The notes under the pieces were generated by a model that was not told where the DNA came from, searched no databases, and saw only the letters and a program-made list of their open reading frames with translations. This document shows positions 8,356-16,829 of a stretch of DNA of 21,821 bases, one piece after another. This stretch comes from an uncultured Muribaculaceae bacterium (GTDB taxonomy: Bacteria > Bacteroidota > Bacteroidia > Bacteroidales > Muribaculaceae), in the NCBI GenBank assembly GCA_934590135.1, contig CAKTOT010000029.1:1-21821 (forward strand), read 5' to 3'. A program made the position numbers and the translations under genes. The stretch's first letter is position 1; every line of letters begins with the position of its first letter.

Positions 8356-10221
8356 ATGAAAACAACATTCAGACGACACAATGCCGTCTCAAGGCATCTG
8401 ATAGCCGCTGCCGTCGCCATGGTCCTCTCGACCATGAGCGCGGTGGCTGCCATCACCGACCTCCCCGTCAAATCGGTCAACGGCCGACAGATGTACTACT
8501 ACGTAGTGCGCAAAGGCGAAACCGTATACTCGCTCACACATGCACTGGGCATCACGCACGAACAATTGGTCAAGGCCAATCGCTCGGTGGAAGACGGATT
8601 GCGTGCCGGCCAAACGCTCTACTTCCCCGTCACGGAATTTGGCGGCAAGACCGCGGCCGAGACTTCGACGCCTGCCGCATCCTCCAACGTGATTTTACAC
8701 ACCGTATCCAAAGACGAAACCCTCTACGGCGTCAGCCACCGCTACAATGTACCGGTAAGCGAAATCATCCGCCTCAACCCCGAAGCCGAAAAAGGCCTGC
8801 GCGCCGGCCGGACGCTCAAAATACCGGCGACCACACCGGCCCAAGTTGCGACATCCAAGCCTATGAACACCGACACCGCCGAAGCTGCGGACACCGAAGC
8901 GGATGTCTCCAAGCCCACTCCGGCTCGCCCGGTTGCAGTCAAGCCCGCGACATCATCGACGACGACAGCCGCCGGCCCGACAGGCACTTCGGCGACAACG
9001 GTATCAACGACAGCCGCCGAGCAACCGACTGCGGGCCAAAAAATTCAACCCATCGAAGAGCCACCATTGCAGTTGACCCCGGTAAACGCCGAGATAGTCC
9101 GCGTAGACCAACCCCGGACCGATGCAGACAAAACCAATGACAACGCCGCCATACGATGTCACCGCATAGCGCTGATGCTGCCATTATGCGCCTCCGAGAA
9201 GGCCACACGTCAGTCCACTCTCGCCACCGACTACTACCGCGGTGCGCTGCTGGCCGTCAAGAATTTCGGCGAAGTATACCCCGATAGCATCGACCTAAAA
9301 GTCTACGATACCACCGATGGCAATTTCTACAAAAATCTGACCTCGCTACACAACGCGGACATAGTCATCACCCCCGATGACGATGCCAAAATCGAACAGA
9401 TTGCCCTGTACACGGGCGCTCACGGCATCCCGGCATTCAACAGCTTTGTAGTCAAGGATTCGACTTACATCACCACTCCCGGTATGATGCAGACATTCAT
9501 CGGGCAGGAACGTATGTACGCAAAGGCCATAGACTACGTAGCCCAACTGCTGACCGCGCCCGATGCACCCACGCCGGTGATACTCAACAACGAGAACGGC
9601 CGAAAGGACAAGCTCACCTTTGTCACACGCCTCAAAGAGCGCCTCGACCGCGAAGGCATCCAATACATCACCTTGGACTTCGACGGCAACCTCCACAAAG
9701 AAATACTTGATGACAATCTGACCGACTCGGCCTCCTACTTCTTTATCACTATGTCAGGGCACCTGGCCGAGTACAACAAAATTGCCTCCGGAGTGGCCGC
9801 CTATGCCGAAAGTCTTGCCGCCCAAGGCAATACCGTCACCACCTTCGGATACCCCGAATGGATAAGCTTCCGCGGCGACGCCCAAGACAAGCTGTCCAAA
9901 ATAGGCGCACTATACTACTCACGCTTCTACCTCGACAAAGATGCAGACTCAACCAAGCACATAGTGACCGAATTCCGCCACTGGTACGACAAAGCACCCG
10001 CCGACGGCATCCCCGTACAAGCGATACTGGGATACGACTCGATGCTGTACATACTCACCGCACTGCACGAAGGCAATGCCATCCTTGACCGTCCGTACCA
10101 CGGCATCCAATCCTCGTACAACTTCGTACACACGCCCGGCATCAAAGGCTCGATCAACGATGCCCTGTATATCATACGTTACATCGTCGGAGCTACGTCA
10201 CCTTCGGTCACCATCCTATGA
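8356..10221 (+). CDS. Exported protein with two LysM domains and a periplasmic-binding-protein type 1-like domain
   Basis: The 621-residue protein has an N-terminal signal peptide (cleavage near residues 31-32), LysM 1 at about 47-92 (YVVRKGETVYSLTHALGIT) and LysM 2 at about 112-157 (HTVSKDETLYGVSHRYNVP), then a linker rich in Thr, Ala and Pro (158-265), and a C-terminal domain from about 266 that starts IALMLPL and alternates predicted strands and helices like type 1 periplasmic binding proteins. LysM domains bind peptidoglycan glycan chains, so the protein is probably anchored to the cell wall in the periplasm. No ABC permease or ATPase is nearby, so transport is doubtful; sensing or scaffolding is possible but unproven. 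The stop overlaps the next start by 4 bases (ATGA), which implies translational coupling to the beta-barrel gene. Confidence 0.87.
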   Translation: MKTTFRRHNAVSRHLIAAAVAMVLSTMSAVAAITDLPVKSVNGRQMYYYVVRKGETVYSLTHALGITHEQLVKANRSVEDGLRAGQTLYFPVTEFGGKTAAETSTPAASSNVILHTVSKDETLYGVSHRYNVPVSEIIRLNPEAEKGLRAGRTLKIPATTPAQVATSKPMNTDTAEAADTEADVSKPTPARPVAVKPATSSTTTAAGPTGTSATTVSTTAAEQPTAGQKIQPIEEPPLQLTPVNAEIVRVDQPRTDADKTNDNAAIRCHRIALMLPLCASEKATRQSTLATDYYRGALLAVKNFGEVYPDSIDLKVYDTTDGNFYKNLTSLHNADIVITPDDDAKIEQIALYTGAHGIPAFNSFVVKDSTYITTPGMMQTFIGQERMYAKAIDYVAQLLTAPDAPTPVILNNENGRKDKLTFVTRLKERLDREGIQYITLDFDGNLHKEILDDNLTDSASYFFITMSGHLAEYNKIASGVAAYAESLAAQGNTVTTFGYPEWISFRGDAQDKLSKIGALYYSRFYLDKDADSTKHIVTEFRHWYDKAPADGIPVQAILGYDSMLYILTALHEGNAILDRPYHGIQSSYNFVHTPGIKGSINDALYIIRYIVGATSPSVTIL

Positions 10222-10913
10222 GCCGCGCACGCATACTACGAACCATCGCCGTACTGACGATACTCGTCGCCTCAGCGCTCCAGGTTACGGCCCAAAAGCA
10301 CTACCGCGAACACCTGTGGGTGGGCGTACACGGCGGGCTGTCCATGTCCCGCCAATCATTCTCGCCGTCCATAGACCAAAAAATGCACAACGGATTTACG
10401 GGCGGTGTCACATTCCGATATGCCGAGGAAAAAATCTTCGGACTTATCGGCGAGCTCAACCTGGTGCAACGCGGATGGCAGGAGAACTTCAAGGACAATC
10501 CCGGCCTTGCGTACAAACACACCCTCACATACGTCACCCTGCCGATAATGACGCACATATACTTCGGCTCGCGGCGGTTCAAAGGGTTTGTCAACCTCGG
10601 CCCGGAGATATCCTATATGGTGTCGGACAACATAGACTCCAATTTCGATTATACCAACGCCACAGACGCTGGCATACCGGCATCCAGGGTCACGCAGCAG
10701 ATGACCATGGAGATCAAAAACCGCTTTGACTACGGCATCACCGCCGGCGCCGGCATCGAGTTCTACCTCCGTCCGCGTCACTCGTTGGTGCTCGAAGCCC
10801 GCTACTACTTCGGCCTGGGCAACATCTTCCCCTCCACCAAAGCCGACTACTTCAGCGCCTCCCGCGCCTCATCCATCCAAGTCACCCTCGGCTACAACTT
10901 CCGCCTCCGCTGA
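10218..10913 (+). CDS. Small outer-membrane beta-barrel protein (PorT/OMP_b-brl_2-like)
   Basis: This 231-residue protein begins with a signal peptide (cleavage likely at QVTA-QKHY, about residue 26). The remainder shows alternating hydrophobic strands with aromatic and glycine turns (WVGVHGGLSMSR, GFTGGVTFRYAE, GLIGELNLVQRGW, FVNLGPEISYM, GITAGAGIEFYL, LVLEARYYFGLGNIF) and ends with ..VTLGYNFRLR, a C-terminal strand like those recognised by the BAM machinery. An 8- to 10-stranded barrel in the outer membrane is inferred. The start overlaps the end of the LysM gene in ATGA, so the pair is probably made together, and the LysM protein may link this barrel to the wall. Specific function unknown; PorT proper is a type IX secretion accessory, but identity with it is not claimed. 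Confidence 0.82.
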   Translation: MSRARILRTIAVLTILVASALQVTAQKHYREHLWVGVHGGLSMSRQSFSPSIDQKMHNGFTGGVTFRYAEEKIFGLIGELNLVQRGWQENFKDNPGLAYKHTLTYVTLPIMTHIYFGSRRFKGFVNLGPEISYMVSDNIDSNFDYTNATDAGIPASRVTQQMTMEIKNRFDYGITAGAGIEFYLRPRHSLVLEARYYFGLGNIFPSTKADYFSASRASSIQVTLGYNFRLR

Positions 10914-10956
10914 CATCCCCTACACTACCGCACATTTCATCACTTTAGATACACCT

Positions 10957-11007
10957 CGGAAGTTTTCGTAACCACCATAACCACTACGGCCGTTACGGAA
11001 ACTTCCG
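10957..11007 (+). terminator. Hairpin, probable terminator after the LysM/beta-barrel pair
   Basis: A 16-base stem (10957-10972 with 10992-11007) has one mismatch, which would be a G-U pair in one orientation, and a 19-base loop. It is followed by TTTGTTC, only a short T-run. It lies 44 bases after the barrel stop and just before the promoter of the M3 peptidase gene. Confidence 0.55.
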
Positions 11008-11020
11008 TTTGTTCAACCGG

Positions 11021-11052
11021 GTTGTCCTAATGAAATGTTTTTTGTAACTTTG
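11021..11052 (+). promoter_or_regulatory. Bacteroidetes promoter of the M3 peptidase gene
   Basis: GTTG at 11021-11024 (one mismatch to TTTG), 20 bases, then TAACTTTG at 11045-11052, a full match to TAnnTTTG. The predicted transcript has a leader of about 80 bases before ATG 11137. Confidence 0.75.
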
Positions 11053-11136
11053 TGACGTGACACTACGGGATGAGGCGCCCACGCCGCAGCCACGGTGACA
11101 CGACAAGCCGAAATATCACACATCAGACATACAACT

Positions 11137-13293
11137 ATGAACAAGAAACTTATTCCTTTGGCCGCACTGGCTATGATGGCCGGCAGCAGCGCCATGGCGC
11201 AAGACAACGCCACTCACCGGAATCCCTTTCTGAGTCCGTACACAACCCCGTATCAGATTCCACCATTCGACCAAATCACCTATGATGATTACCTGCCCGC
11301 CCTCGAGGCCGGCATCGCACAAGCCAAGGCCAACATCAACGCCATCGTCAACAACCCCGCCACTCCGACGTTTGACAACACTATCGTGGCCCTGGACCGC
11401 TCAAGCGACATCCTCGATAAAGTGGTGTACGTCTTCGGCGCCCTCGACGAATCCAACAACTCCCCCGAGATGGTGGCTATCGCCGAAAAATTCTATCCGC
11501 GCTACTCGCAATACAGCGATGAGGTGAGTATGAATCCCGGACTGTTCAAGCGCATCAAATACCTCTATGACAACCGCGACAAACTCGGCCTGGCCGATGA
11601 CCAGAAGCGTGCCGTCGAAGAAGCCTACAAGAAATTTACACGCAACGGCGCACTGCTGTCCGAGGACAAACAAAACGAGCTCAAGAAATTGAACACCGAG
11701 CTCACCGACCTCTACCTGCAATTCAACAAGAATCTGCTGGCGGCCACCAACGCCTTCAGCATCGTTGTCGATGACGCCAAGCGCCTATCGGGTCTGCCCC
11801 AATCGAGCATAGACGTGGCCGCAGAAGAAGCCGCCAACCGCGGCCTCAAAGGCAAATGGGTGTTCACCCTGCACGCCCCCAGCCGCCTGCCGCTGCTGCA
11901 ATACGCCGATGACTGCGACCTGCGTCAGCAGATGTATCAGGGCTACACCACTCTGGCATCCTCCGGTCAGTACGACAACAAGCCCATAATCAACAAGATA
12001 CTGCAAGCCCGCGCCAAGAAGGCCCACCTGCTGGGCTTCAAAGACTTCGGCTCGTACATGACCGATAACGTCATGGCCAAGACCATCAATGCCGCCGAAG
12101 ACCTGTTGATGCAGATATGGCGTCCCGCCGTCAAGCGCGTCCATCAGGAAGTGGCCGAAATGCAGCAGATAGTCAACGACGAAGGCGGCAACTTCAAGAT
12201 TGCGCCCTGGGACTACTACTATTACGCCGAAAAAGTGCGTAAGAAGAAATACAATCTGGACGAAAACGAAGTACGCCAATACTTTGCACTCGACAGCGTA
12301 CGCAAAGGCATATTCACCATGGCCGAGCGCCTGTACAACATCAAATTCACCGAAATGCCCGATGCGCCCAAGTACTACCCCGAAGTGAAGGTCTACGATG
12401 TCGCCGATGCCGGCACCGGCGAACACATCGCAGTATTCATGACCGACTACTTCCCCCGCGCCTCCAAACGCCAAGGCGCATGGATGAGCGAGTTCAAAGG
12501 CTCATGGATTAATGACGACGGCACTGCCGACCGCCCCATCATCTTCAATGTCGGCAATTTCAGCAAGCCCACCGCCGATGCTCCGTCGCTGCTGACGCTG
12601 GACGAGGTAGAGACAATGTTCCACGAATTCGGCCACGGCCTGCACGGGATGCTGTCACGCGCACGCTACAAATGCCAGAGCGGCACCAATGTCGACCGCG
12701 ACTTTGTCGAGCTTCCATCCCAGATACACGAGCACTGGGCACTGGAACCCGAGCTGCTGCGCATATATGCGCACAATTACAAGACCGGAGAAGTCATACC
12801 CGACTCGCTGATCACCAAACTCGAGAAAGCTTCGACGCACGGCCAGGGCTTCGCTACAGCCGAATTGGCCGGAGCCGCACTACTTGACCTCCAATACGGC
12901 AAACTCAACCCCACGAGCGACATCGACATCGCCGCCTTCGAGCAAAAAGTCGCCAAAGACCTCGGAATGCCGGACGAGCTCACCTTCCGCTACCGCTCGA
13001 CATACTTCAAGCACATCTTCGGCAGCGACGGATATGCCTCCGGATACTACACCTACCTGTGGGCCGAAGTTCTTGACACCGACGGCTTCGAGCTCTTCAA
13101 GGAAAAAGGCATCTTTGACCCCGCCACAGCCAAGTCCTTCCGCGAAAACATCCTCGAAAAAGGCGGCAGCGTTGACCCGATGCAACTCTTCATCAACTTC
13201 CGCGGACACCGCCCCGGAGTGGACGCACTGCTACGCAATCGCGGCCTCGAGACGCCCGAGAAGCACAACGTGCCCTCGCTGAACAAAGACTGA
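11137..13293 (+). CDS. dcp: M3 family oligopeptidase, peptidyl-dipeptidase Dcp type, exported
   Basis: M3 zinc peptidases cut short peptides; the Dcp branch removes C-terminal dipeptides. The 718-residue product has a signal peptide (MNKKLIPLAALAMMAGSSAMA-QDN), the long helical N-terminal region (NPFLSPYTTPYQIPPFDQI) and the active-site motif FHEFGHGLH (His496, Glu497, His500), with the third ligand Glu525 in DFVELPSQIHEHW. The later segment DGYASGYYTYLWAEVLDTD and the C-terminal FRGHRPGVDALLRNRGL are typical of the family. I chose ATG 11137, which gives a clean signal peptide; the in-frame ATG at 11095 would place 14 extra residues before it. It has its own promoter and terminator and so is likely a single-gene unit. 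Whether it is a peptidyl-dipeptidase or an endopeptidase cannot be settled from sequence alone. Confidence 0.93.
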   Translation: MNKKLIPLAALAMMAGSSAMAQDNATHRNPFLSPYTTPYQIPPFDQITYDDYLPALEAGIAQAKANINAIVNNPATPTFDNTIVALDRSSDILDKVVYVFGALDESNNSPEMVAIAEKFYPRYSQYSDEVSMNPGLFKRIKYLYDNRDKLGLADDQKRAVEEAYKKFTRNGALLSEDKQNELKKLNTELTDLYLQFNKNLLAATNAFSIVVDDAKRLSGLPQSSIDVAAEEAANRGLKGKWVFTLHAPSRLPLLQYADDCDLRQQMYQGYTTLASSGQYDNKPIINKILQARAKKAHLLGFKDFGSYMTDNVMAKTINAAEDLLMQIWRPAVKRVHQEVAEMQQIVNDEGGNFKIAPWDYYYYAEKVRKKKYNLDENEVRQYFALDSVRKGIFTMAERLYNIKFTEMPDAPKYYPEVKVYDVADAGTGEHIAVFMTDYFPRASKRQGAWMSEFKGSWINDDGTADRPIIFNVGNFSKPTADAPSLLTLDEVETMFHEFGHGLHGMLSRARYKCQSGTNVDRDFVELPSQIHEHWALEPELLRIYAHNYKTGEVIPDSLITKLEKASTHGQGFATAELAGAALLDLQYGKLNPTSDIDIAAFEQKVAKDLGMPDELTFRYRSTYFKHIFGSDGYASGYYTYLWAEVLDTDGFELFKEKGIFDPATAKSFRENILEKGGSVDPMQLFINFRGHRPGVDALLRNRGLETPEKHNVPSLNKD

Positions 13294-13322
13294 CGACATC
13301 GTCCACACATAATCTTCGAAAT

Positions 13323-13354
13323 GTCCTTAGGCTGCACTGCGGCCTAAGGACTTT
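13323..13354 (+). terminator. Terminator of the M3 peptidase gene
   Basis: A perfect 10-bp stem (13323-13332 with 13342-13351; arm GTCCTTAGGC) around a 9-base loop, followed by TTT, lies 29 bases after the dcp stop. Confidence 0.8.
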
Positions 13355-13436
13355 CGGGAATATACGGGATGCCGACGCAACAGCGCAGACACGCACACTT
13401 CCAAGTATTTACACATCCTAAACGAGCACACATACA

Positions 13437-15590
13437 ATGTCCAAGACACTCACGACACTGCTGAGCGGTGCCGCCATACTTGCAACCACCTCAATGACTT
13501 TTGCACAAAACGCACCCAAGGCATATCCTGTGGCGCCGCACGATGACACCACGGACACATACTTCGGCATAAAAGTCGCCGACCCCTACCGACCACTGGA
13601 AAACGACACGGCCGAGGCCGTCACCGCATGGGTCGAAGCCGAGAATGCCGTCACTCGTCGATACCTCGATGCCATACCCTGGCGCAACGCCATACACCGA
13701 CGCCTGCAAAGTCTCAACGACTACGCCAAGCACGGGCTGCCCTCGCGCGAAGCCGACGGACGATACTATTTCTACGAAAACGACGGACTACGCAACCAGA
13801 GCGTGCTCTACCGCGCCGATGATGCCGCCGGAAAGGTCAACCGCGAAGTCTTCATCGACCCCAATACGCTCAGCGATGACGGCACAGTCGCCCTCACAGG
13901 CGTATTCATAAGCCCGGACGGCAAGTATACCGCCTACACCATAAGCCGCAGCGGCAGCGACTGGACAGAGATATACGTCATGGACACCGCCTCGAAGAAG
14001 TTACTGGACGACCACATCGTCTGGGCCAAGTTCACCGGCGCGGCATGGCACGGCAACGGATTCTATTACAGCGCCTACCCCGCACCCGAACAAGGCAAAG
14101 CCTACAGCAACGCCAACTACGGACACAACGTCTACTACCACGCAATAGGCACGGCCCAAAGCCAAGACCGATTGGCCTACAGCGAACCCGATGCACCTCT
14201 GCACTTCCACGAAGCATGGGTGGACCCCGCCCAAAGACTCATGGCCGTATCCATCGGCGGTCAGGGCAACGGCAACGCTCTGGTGGTACGACGCCTGGAC
14301 CAAGGCGATGACGCCCCCTGGATTACCATATACCCTAAGCAGGACAAGTACGTCGAAGTCATCGGCGTCATCGGTGACGAACTGTACCTGTACACAAGCA
14401 TCGATGCTCCAAATTACCGCATCGCCGCCGTCAGCCTCGACAACCTCGGCTCCGAAAACTGGCGTACCGTGGTGGCCGATGCGGGCACGCCTCTCGTATC
14501 GGTCAATTGCGTAGGCAAAGACAGTATGATTCTCACCTACGACCGCGATGCTGCCAACCATGCCTATCTCTACGACATCCACGGCCGACAAGTACGCGAA
14601 ATCACCTTCCCGACCTTCGGAACCGTATCTTTCAGCACCTCGCGCAAACACTCCGAAGTATACTACAGCTTCTCGAGCTTCGTGTTCCCGGCGGCCGGAT
14701 ACAGCTACGATATCGTCTCGGGCAAGAGCACCCCGCTGTTCCGCGCCGTAATTACGGACTTCAATCCCGATGATTACATCACCGAACAGATATTCGTCAC
14801 AAGCAAGGACGGCACACGCGTGCCGATGTTCGTGACACGCCGTCGCGACCTCAAGGCCGACGGCACCAACCCCGTATACCTCTATGGTTACGGAGGCTTC
14901 AATATCACGCTCAACCCCACATTCAGCCCCAACCGCCTTGTATGGCTCGAAAACGGCGGCATATACGTCTCCGTCAACCTGCGCGGCGGCGCCGAGTACG
15001 GCGAGCCGTGGCACCTTGCCGGAACGCTGATGCAAAAGCTCAACGTCTTCGATGATTTCATCGCCGCCGCCGAGTACATGCAAAGCCACGGATGGACCAC
15101 GCCTCGACTCACCGTCATCGAAGGCGGCAGCAACGGCGGACTACTCGTAGGCGCGTGCGTCAATATCCGCCCCGACCTCTACGCCGTGGCCATACCACGC
15201 GTAGGCGTTATGGATATGATGCGCTACCACATCTTTACCATCGGATGGAACTGGGCTCACGACTACGGAACCAGCGCCGATTCAGAAGAAATGGCACGCT
15301 ACCTGCTGGGATACTCGCCATTACACACCATACGTAATGACGGCACCCCATACCCCGCCATCCTCGTCACCACCGCCGACCACGATGACCGCGTAGTCCC
15401 GGCGCACTCCTTCAAGTACGCCGCCACACTCCAACAAGCCGATACGGGCGATGCGCCCAAGCTGATACGCATCGACAGCAAAGCCGGACACGGCGGCGGC
15501 AAACCCATAAGCAAGGTCATAGACGAGTGGACCGACATCTACAGCTTCATCTTCAAGAACATAGGGCGCACGCCCATATACGCCGAATGA
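13437..15590 (+). CDS. Prolyl oligopeptidase (serine peptidase family S9A), exported
   Basis: S9A enzymes cut proline-containing oligopeptides on the carboxyl side of proline. The 717-residue protein has a signal peptide (cleavage near TFAQ-NAP), an N-terminal segment typical of the family (YFGIKVADPYRPLEN, AWVEAENAVTRRYLDAIP), a beta-propeller region to about residue 440, and a C-terminal alpha/beta-hydrolase domain. The catalytic triad is visible: Ser565 in GGSNGGLL, Asp650 in TADHDDRVVP and His685 in AGHGGGK. The segments YGYGGFN and VNLRGGAEYGEPWH also match. Length is normal. The stop overlaps the next gene's ATG (ATGA), so the downstream lipoprotein is translationally coupled. No standard promoter box was found in the 85 bases between the dcp terminator and this start. 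Confidence 0.95.
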   Translation: MSKTLTTLLSGAAILATTSMTFAQNAPKAYPVAPHDDTTDTYFGIKVADPYRPLENDTAEAVTAWVEAENAVTRRYLDAIPWRNAIHRRLQSLNDYAKHGLPSREADGRYYFYENDGLRNQSVLYRADDAAGKVNREVFIDPNTLSDDGTVALTGVFISPDGKYTAYTISRSGSDWTEIYVMDTASKKLLDDHIVWAKFTGAAWHGNGFYYSAYPAPEQGKAYSNANYGHNVYYHAIGTAQSQDRLAYSEPDAPLHFHEAWVDPAQRLMAVSIGGQGNGNALVVRRLDQGDDAPWITIYPKQDKYVEVIGVIGDELYLYTSIDAPNYRIAAVSLDNLGSENWRTVVADAGTPLVSVNCVGKDSMILTYDRDAANHAYLYDIHGRQVREITFPTFGTVSFSTSRKHSEVYYSFSSFVFPAAGYSYDIVSGKSTPLFRAVITDFNPDDYITEQIFVTSKDGTRVPMFVTRRRDLKADGTNPVYLYGYGGFNITLNPTFSPNRLVWLENGGIYVSVNLRGGAEYGEPWHLAGTLMQKLNVFDDFIAAAEYMQSHGWTTPRLTVIEGGSNGGLLVGACVNIRPDLYAVAIPRVGVMDMMRYHIFTIGWNWAHDYGTSADSEEMARYLLGYSPLHTIRNDGTPYPAILVTTADHDDRVVPAHSFKYAATLQQADTGDAPKLIRIDSKAGHGGGKPISKVIDEWTDIYSFIFKNIGRTPIYAE

Positions 15591-16576
15591 TGCGACTCTT
15601 CCGAGACAATCTCTCCGGCGCAAGACGTCGGGCACTGCCTTTGGCCGCCGTATGTCTGACCTTGGCCGCGACATTGTCCGCATGCTTCACGGGCGTGGAA
15701 AGCACCCCGGTCATCTCGAACAAAGACGTGCAGCGCCAACGCGCAACTACGCTGAGTGCCGAACAGCGCTACCTTGCGGATATACACTCCGAAGCCCCGT
15801 CTCAATGGGCGCCAGGCAAGCGCTTTATAGTCACCGACAGCCGCATAGGCATCGTCATGGACGCCTCCTCGGATACCGCCGGCGGGACACGGCACACTCC
15901 GACCAAGGGCGATACGTTGCGACTTGTCGCGGCGGCGCTCACCCCGACGCTGACCGAGACACCGGAAATGACGCTGACTTTTACGGGCGCTCACGGTGAC
16001 ACCATCGCATATCACACAGGCATTGATGAGCGCACATGGGAGTCGCGACAGTGCCTCGAAATACCATTCACCATCGATGCAGACGTCATCGACAGCGTAG
16101 CACACCGACTTATCGGTAAGCATCTGTATATCATTGCGCAGCGGCGTATGTCCTGGCCGGGCGGCGCCATCATCACCCCGCGACGATACGTGGGCGTCAC
16201 CATCCGCGACGTGCGCGGCGGCACGGCCGAGCTCCCGGTGATAGTCATCTTCGAGCCGGACGATGCTCCGGGCATTCTGCAAGCCGTATATATGACCCTT
16301 GGTGACGGTGCCATCGCGACACGCAACTTCGACAAGGTCTTTGCACTGGACAATCCGCGCTCGCGTTATCCGCGTATCGAGGACGATGTATGGCAGCTTA
16401 TCTGTGACGGCAAGATTCGACTCGGAATGACGCCGGACGAATGCCGCCTATCCTTGGGCGCACCCTCCGAGTACCTTAAGGTGCCCTCTACTGCCGGAAT
16501 GGTCGAGCGATGGACCTATACCGACGGCATATACCTCATTTTCGAGGATGGCGTCCTGGCTCGCTACAGACGTTAG
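15587..16576 (+). CDS. Lipoprotein of unknown function with a BamE/SmpA-like C-terminus
   Basis: I do not recognise this gene as a named family. Starts at 15587 and 15590 (ATGATG) are both possible; the first overlaps the S9 peptidase stop as ATGA. The N-terminus is a lipoprotein signal: arginine-rich, a hydrophobic stretch, then lipobox LSAC with Cys33. The middle (about 60-270) is probably beta-rich and has no motif I can name. The last ~55 residues (IRLGMTPDECRLSLGAPSEY, WTYTDGIYLIFEDGVLARYR) resemble the BamE/SmpA pattern of GMT..E....LG.P followed by W.Y.....L.F..G.L. Coupling to prolyl oligopeptidase suggests a periplasmic or membrane-bound partner, but no function can be stated. An in-frame ATG at 15527 lies inside the S9 gene and would destroy the signal peptide. 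Confidence 0.82.
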   Translation: MMRLFRDNLSGARRRALPLAAVCLTLAATLSACFTGVESTPVISNKDVQRQRATTLSAEQRYLADIHSEAPSQWAPGKRFIVTDSRIGIVMDASSDTAGGTRHTPTKGDTLRLVAAALTPTLTETPEMTLTFTGAHGDTIAYHTGIDERTWESRQCLEIPFTIDADVIDSVAHRLIGKHLYIIAQRRMSWPGGAIITPRRYVGVTIRDVRGGTAELPVIVIFEPDDAPGILQAVYMTLGDGAIATRNFDKVFALDNPRSRYPRIEDDVWQLICDGKIRLGMTPDECRLSLGAPSEYLKVPSTAGMVERWTYTDGIYLIFEDGVLARYRR

Positions 16577-16771
16577 ACGATACCGAGCATCACGACACCG
16601 AGACACATATAGCCTGCCATAGCGGTGGTGCATTCCGCTTCTCACAGACGTATTCCGGCACAAGCTATCAGGCGCGTACGGCCTTTGCCCTCGCACAAGC
16701 GCATACCGATGCAACCGAACCCATTCGGTACAAGCGCATCCGGCACGGCTACGCAACACAAGCGATACGTA
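16577..16771. other. Spacer between convergent genes
   Basis: No gene, promoter box or repeat is convincing here. Small open frames crossing the region have no recognisable domain or start context. Confidence 0.5.
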
Positions 16772-16805
16772 CAACGCCCGCAATGTCTTACCATTGCGGG
16801 CGTTG
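16772..16805. terminator. Strong hairpin between convergent genes, probable bidirectional terminator
   Basis: A perfect 14-bp GC-rich stem (16772-16785 with 16792-16805) has a 6-base loop, TCTTAC. It lies between the lipoprotein gene on the plus strand and the repeat protein on the minus strand, so it can serve both. Neither side has a good T-run. Confidence 0.7.
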
Positions 16806-16829
16806 GCATTATCTGTATATGTGCTATCT

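Noticed and set aside
14001..15089. Long open frame antisense to the prolyl oligopeptidase gene; similar ones at 7118-8233, 11785-12474 and 1923-2789
   Set aside because: Shadow frames from biased codon use. Each lies opposite a gene with intact catalytic motifs.
15527..15586. Upstream in-frame ATG for the lipoprotein at 15527
   Set aside because: It lies within the S9 peptidase gene and puts a basic, histidine-rich stretch before the lipoprotein signal; the ATGA overlap start is better.
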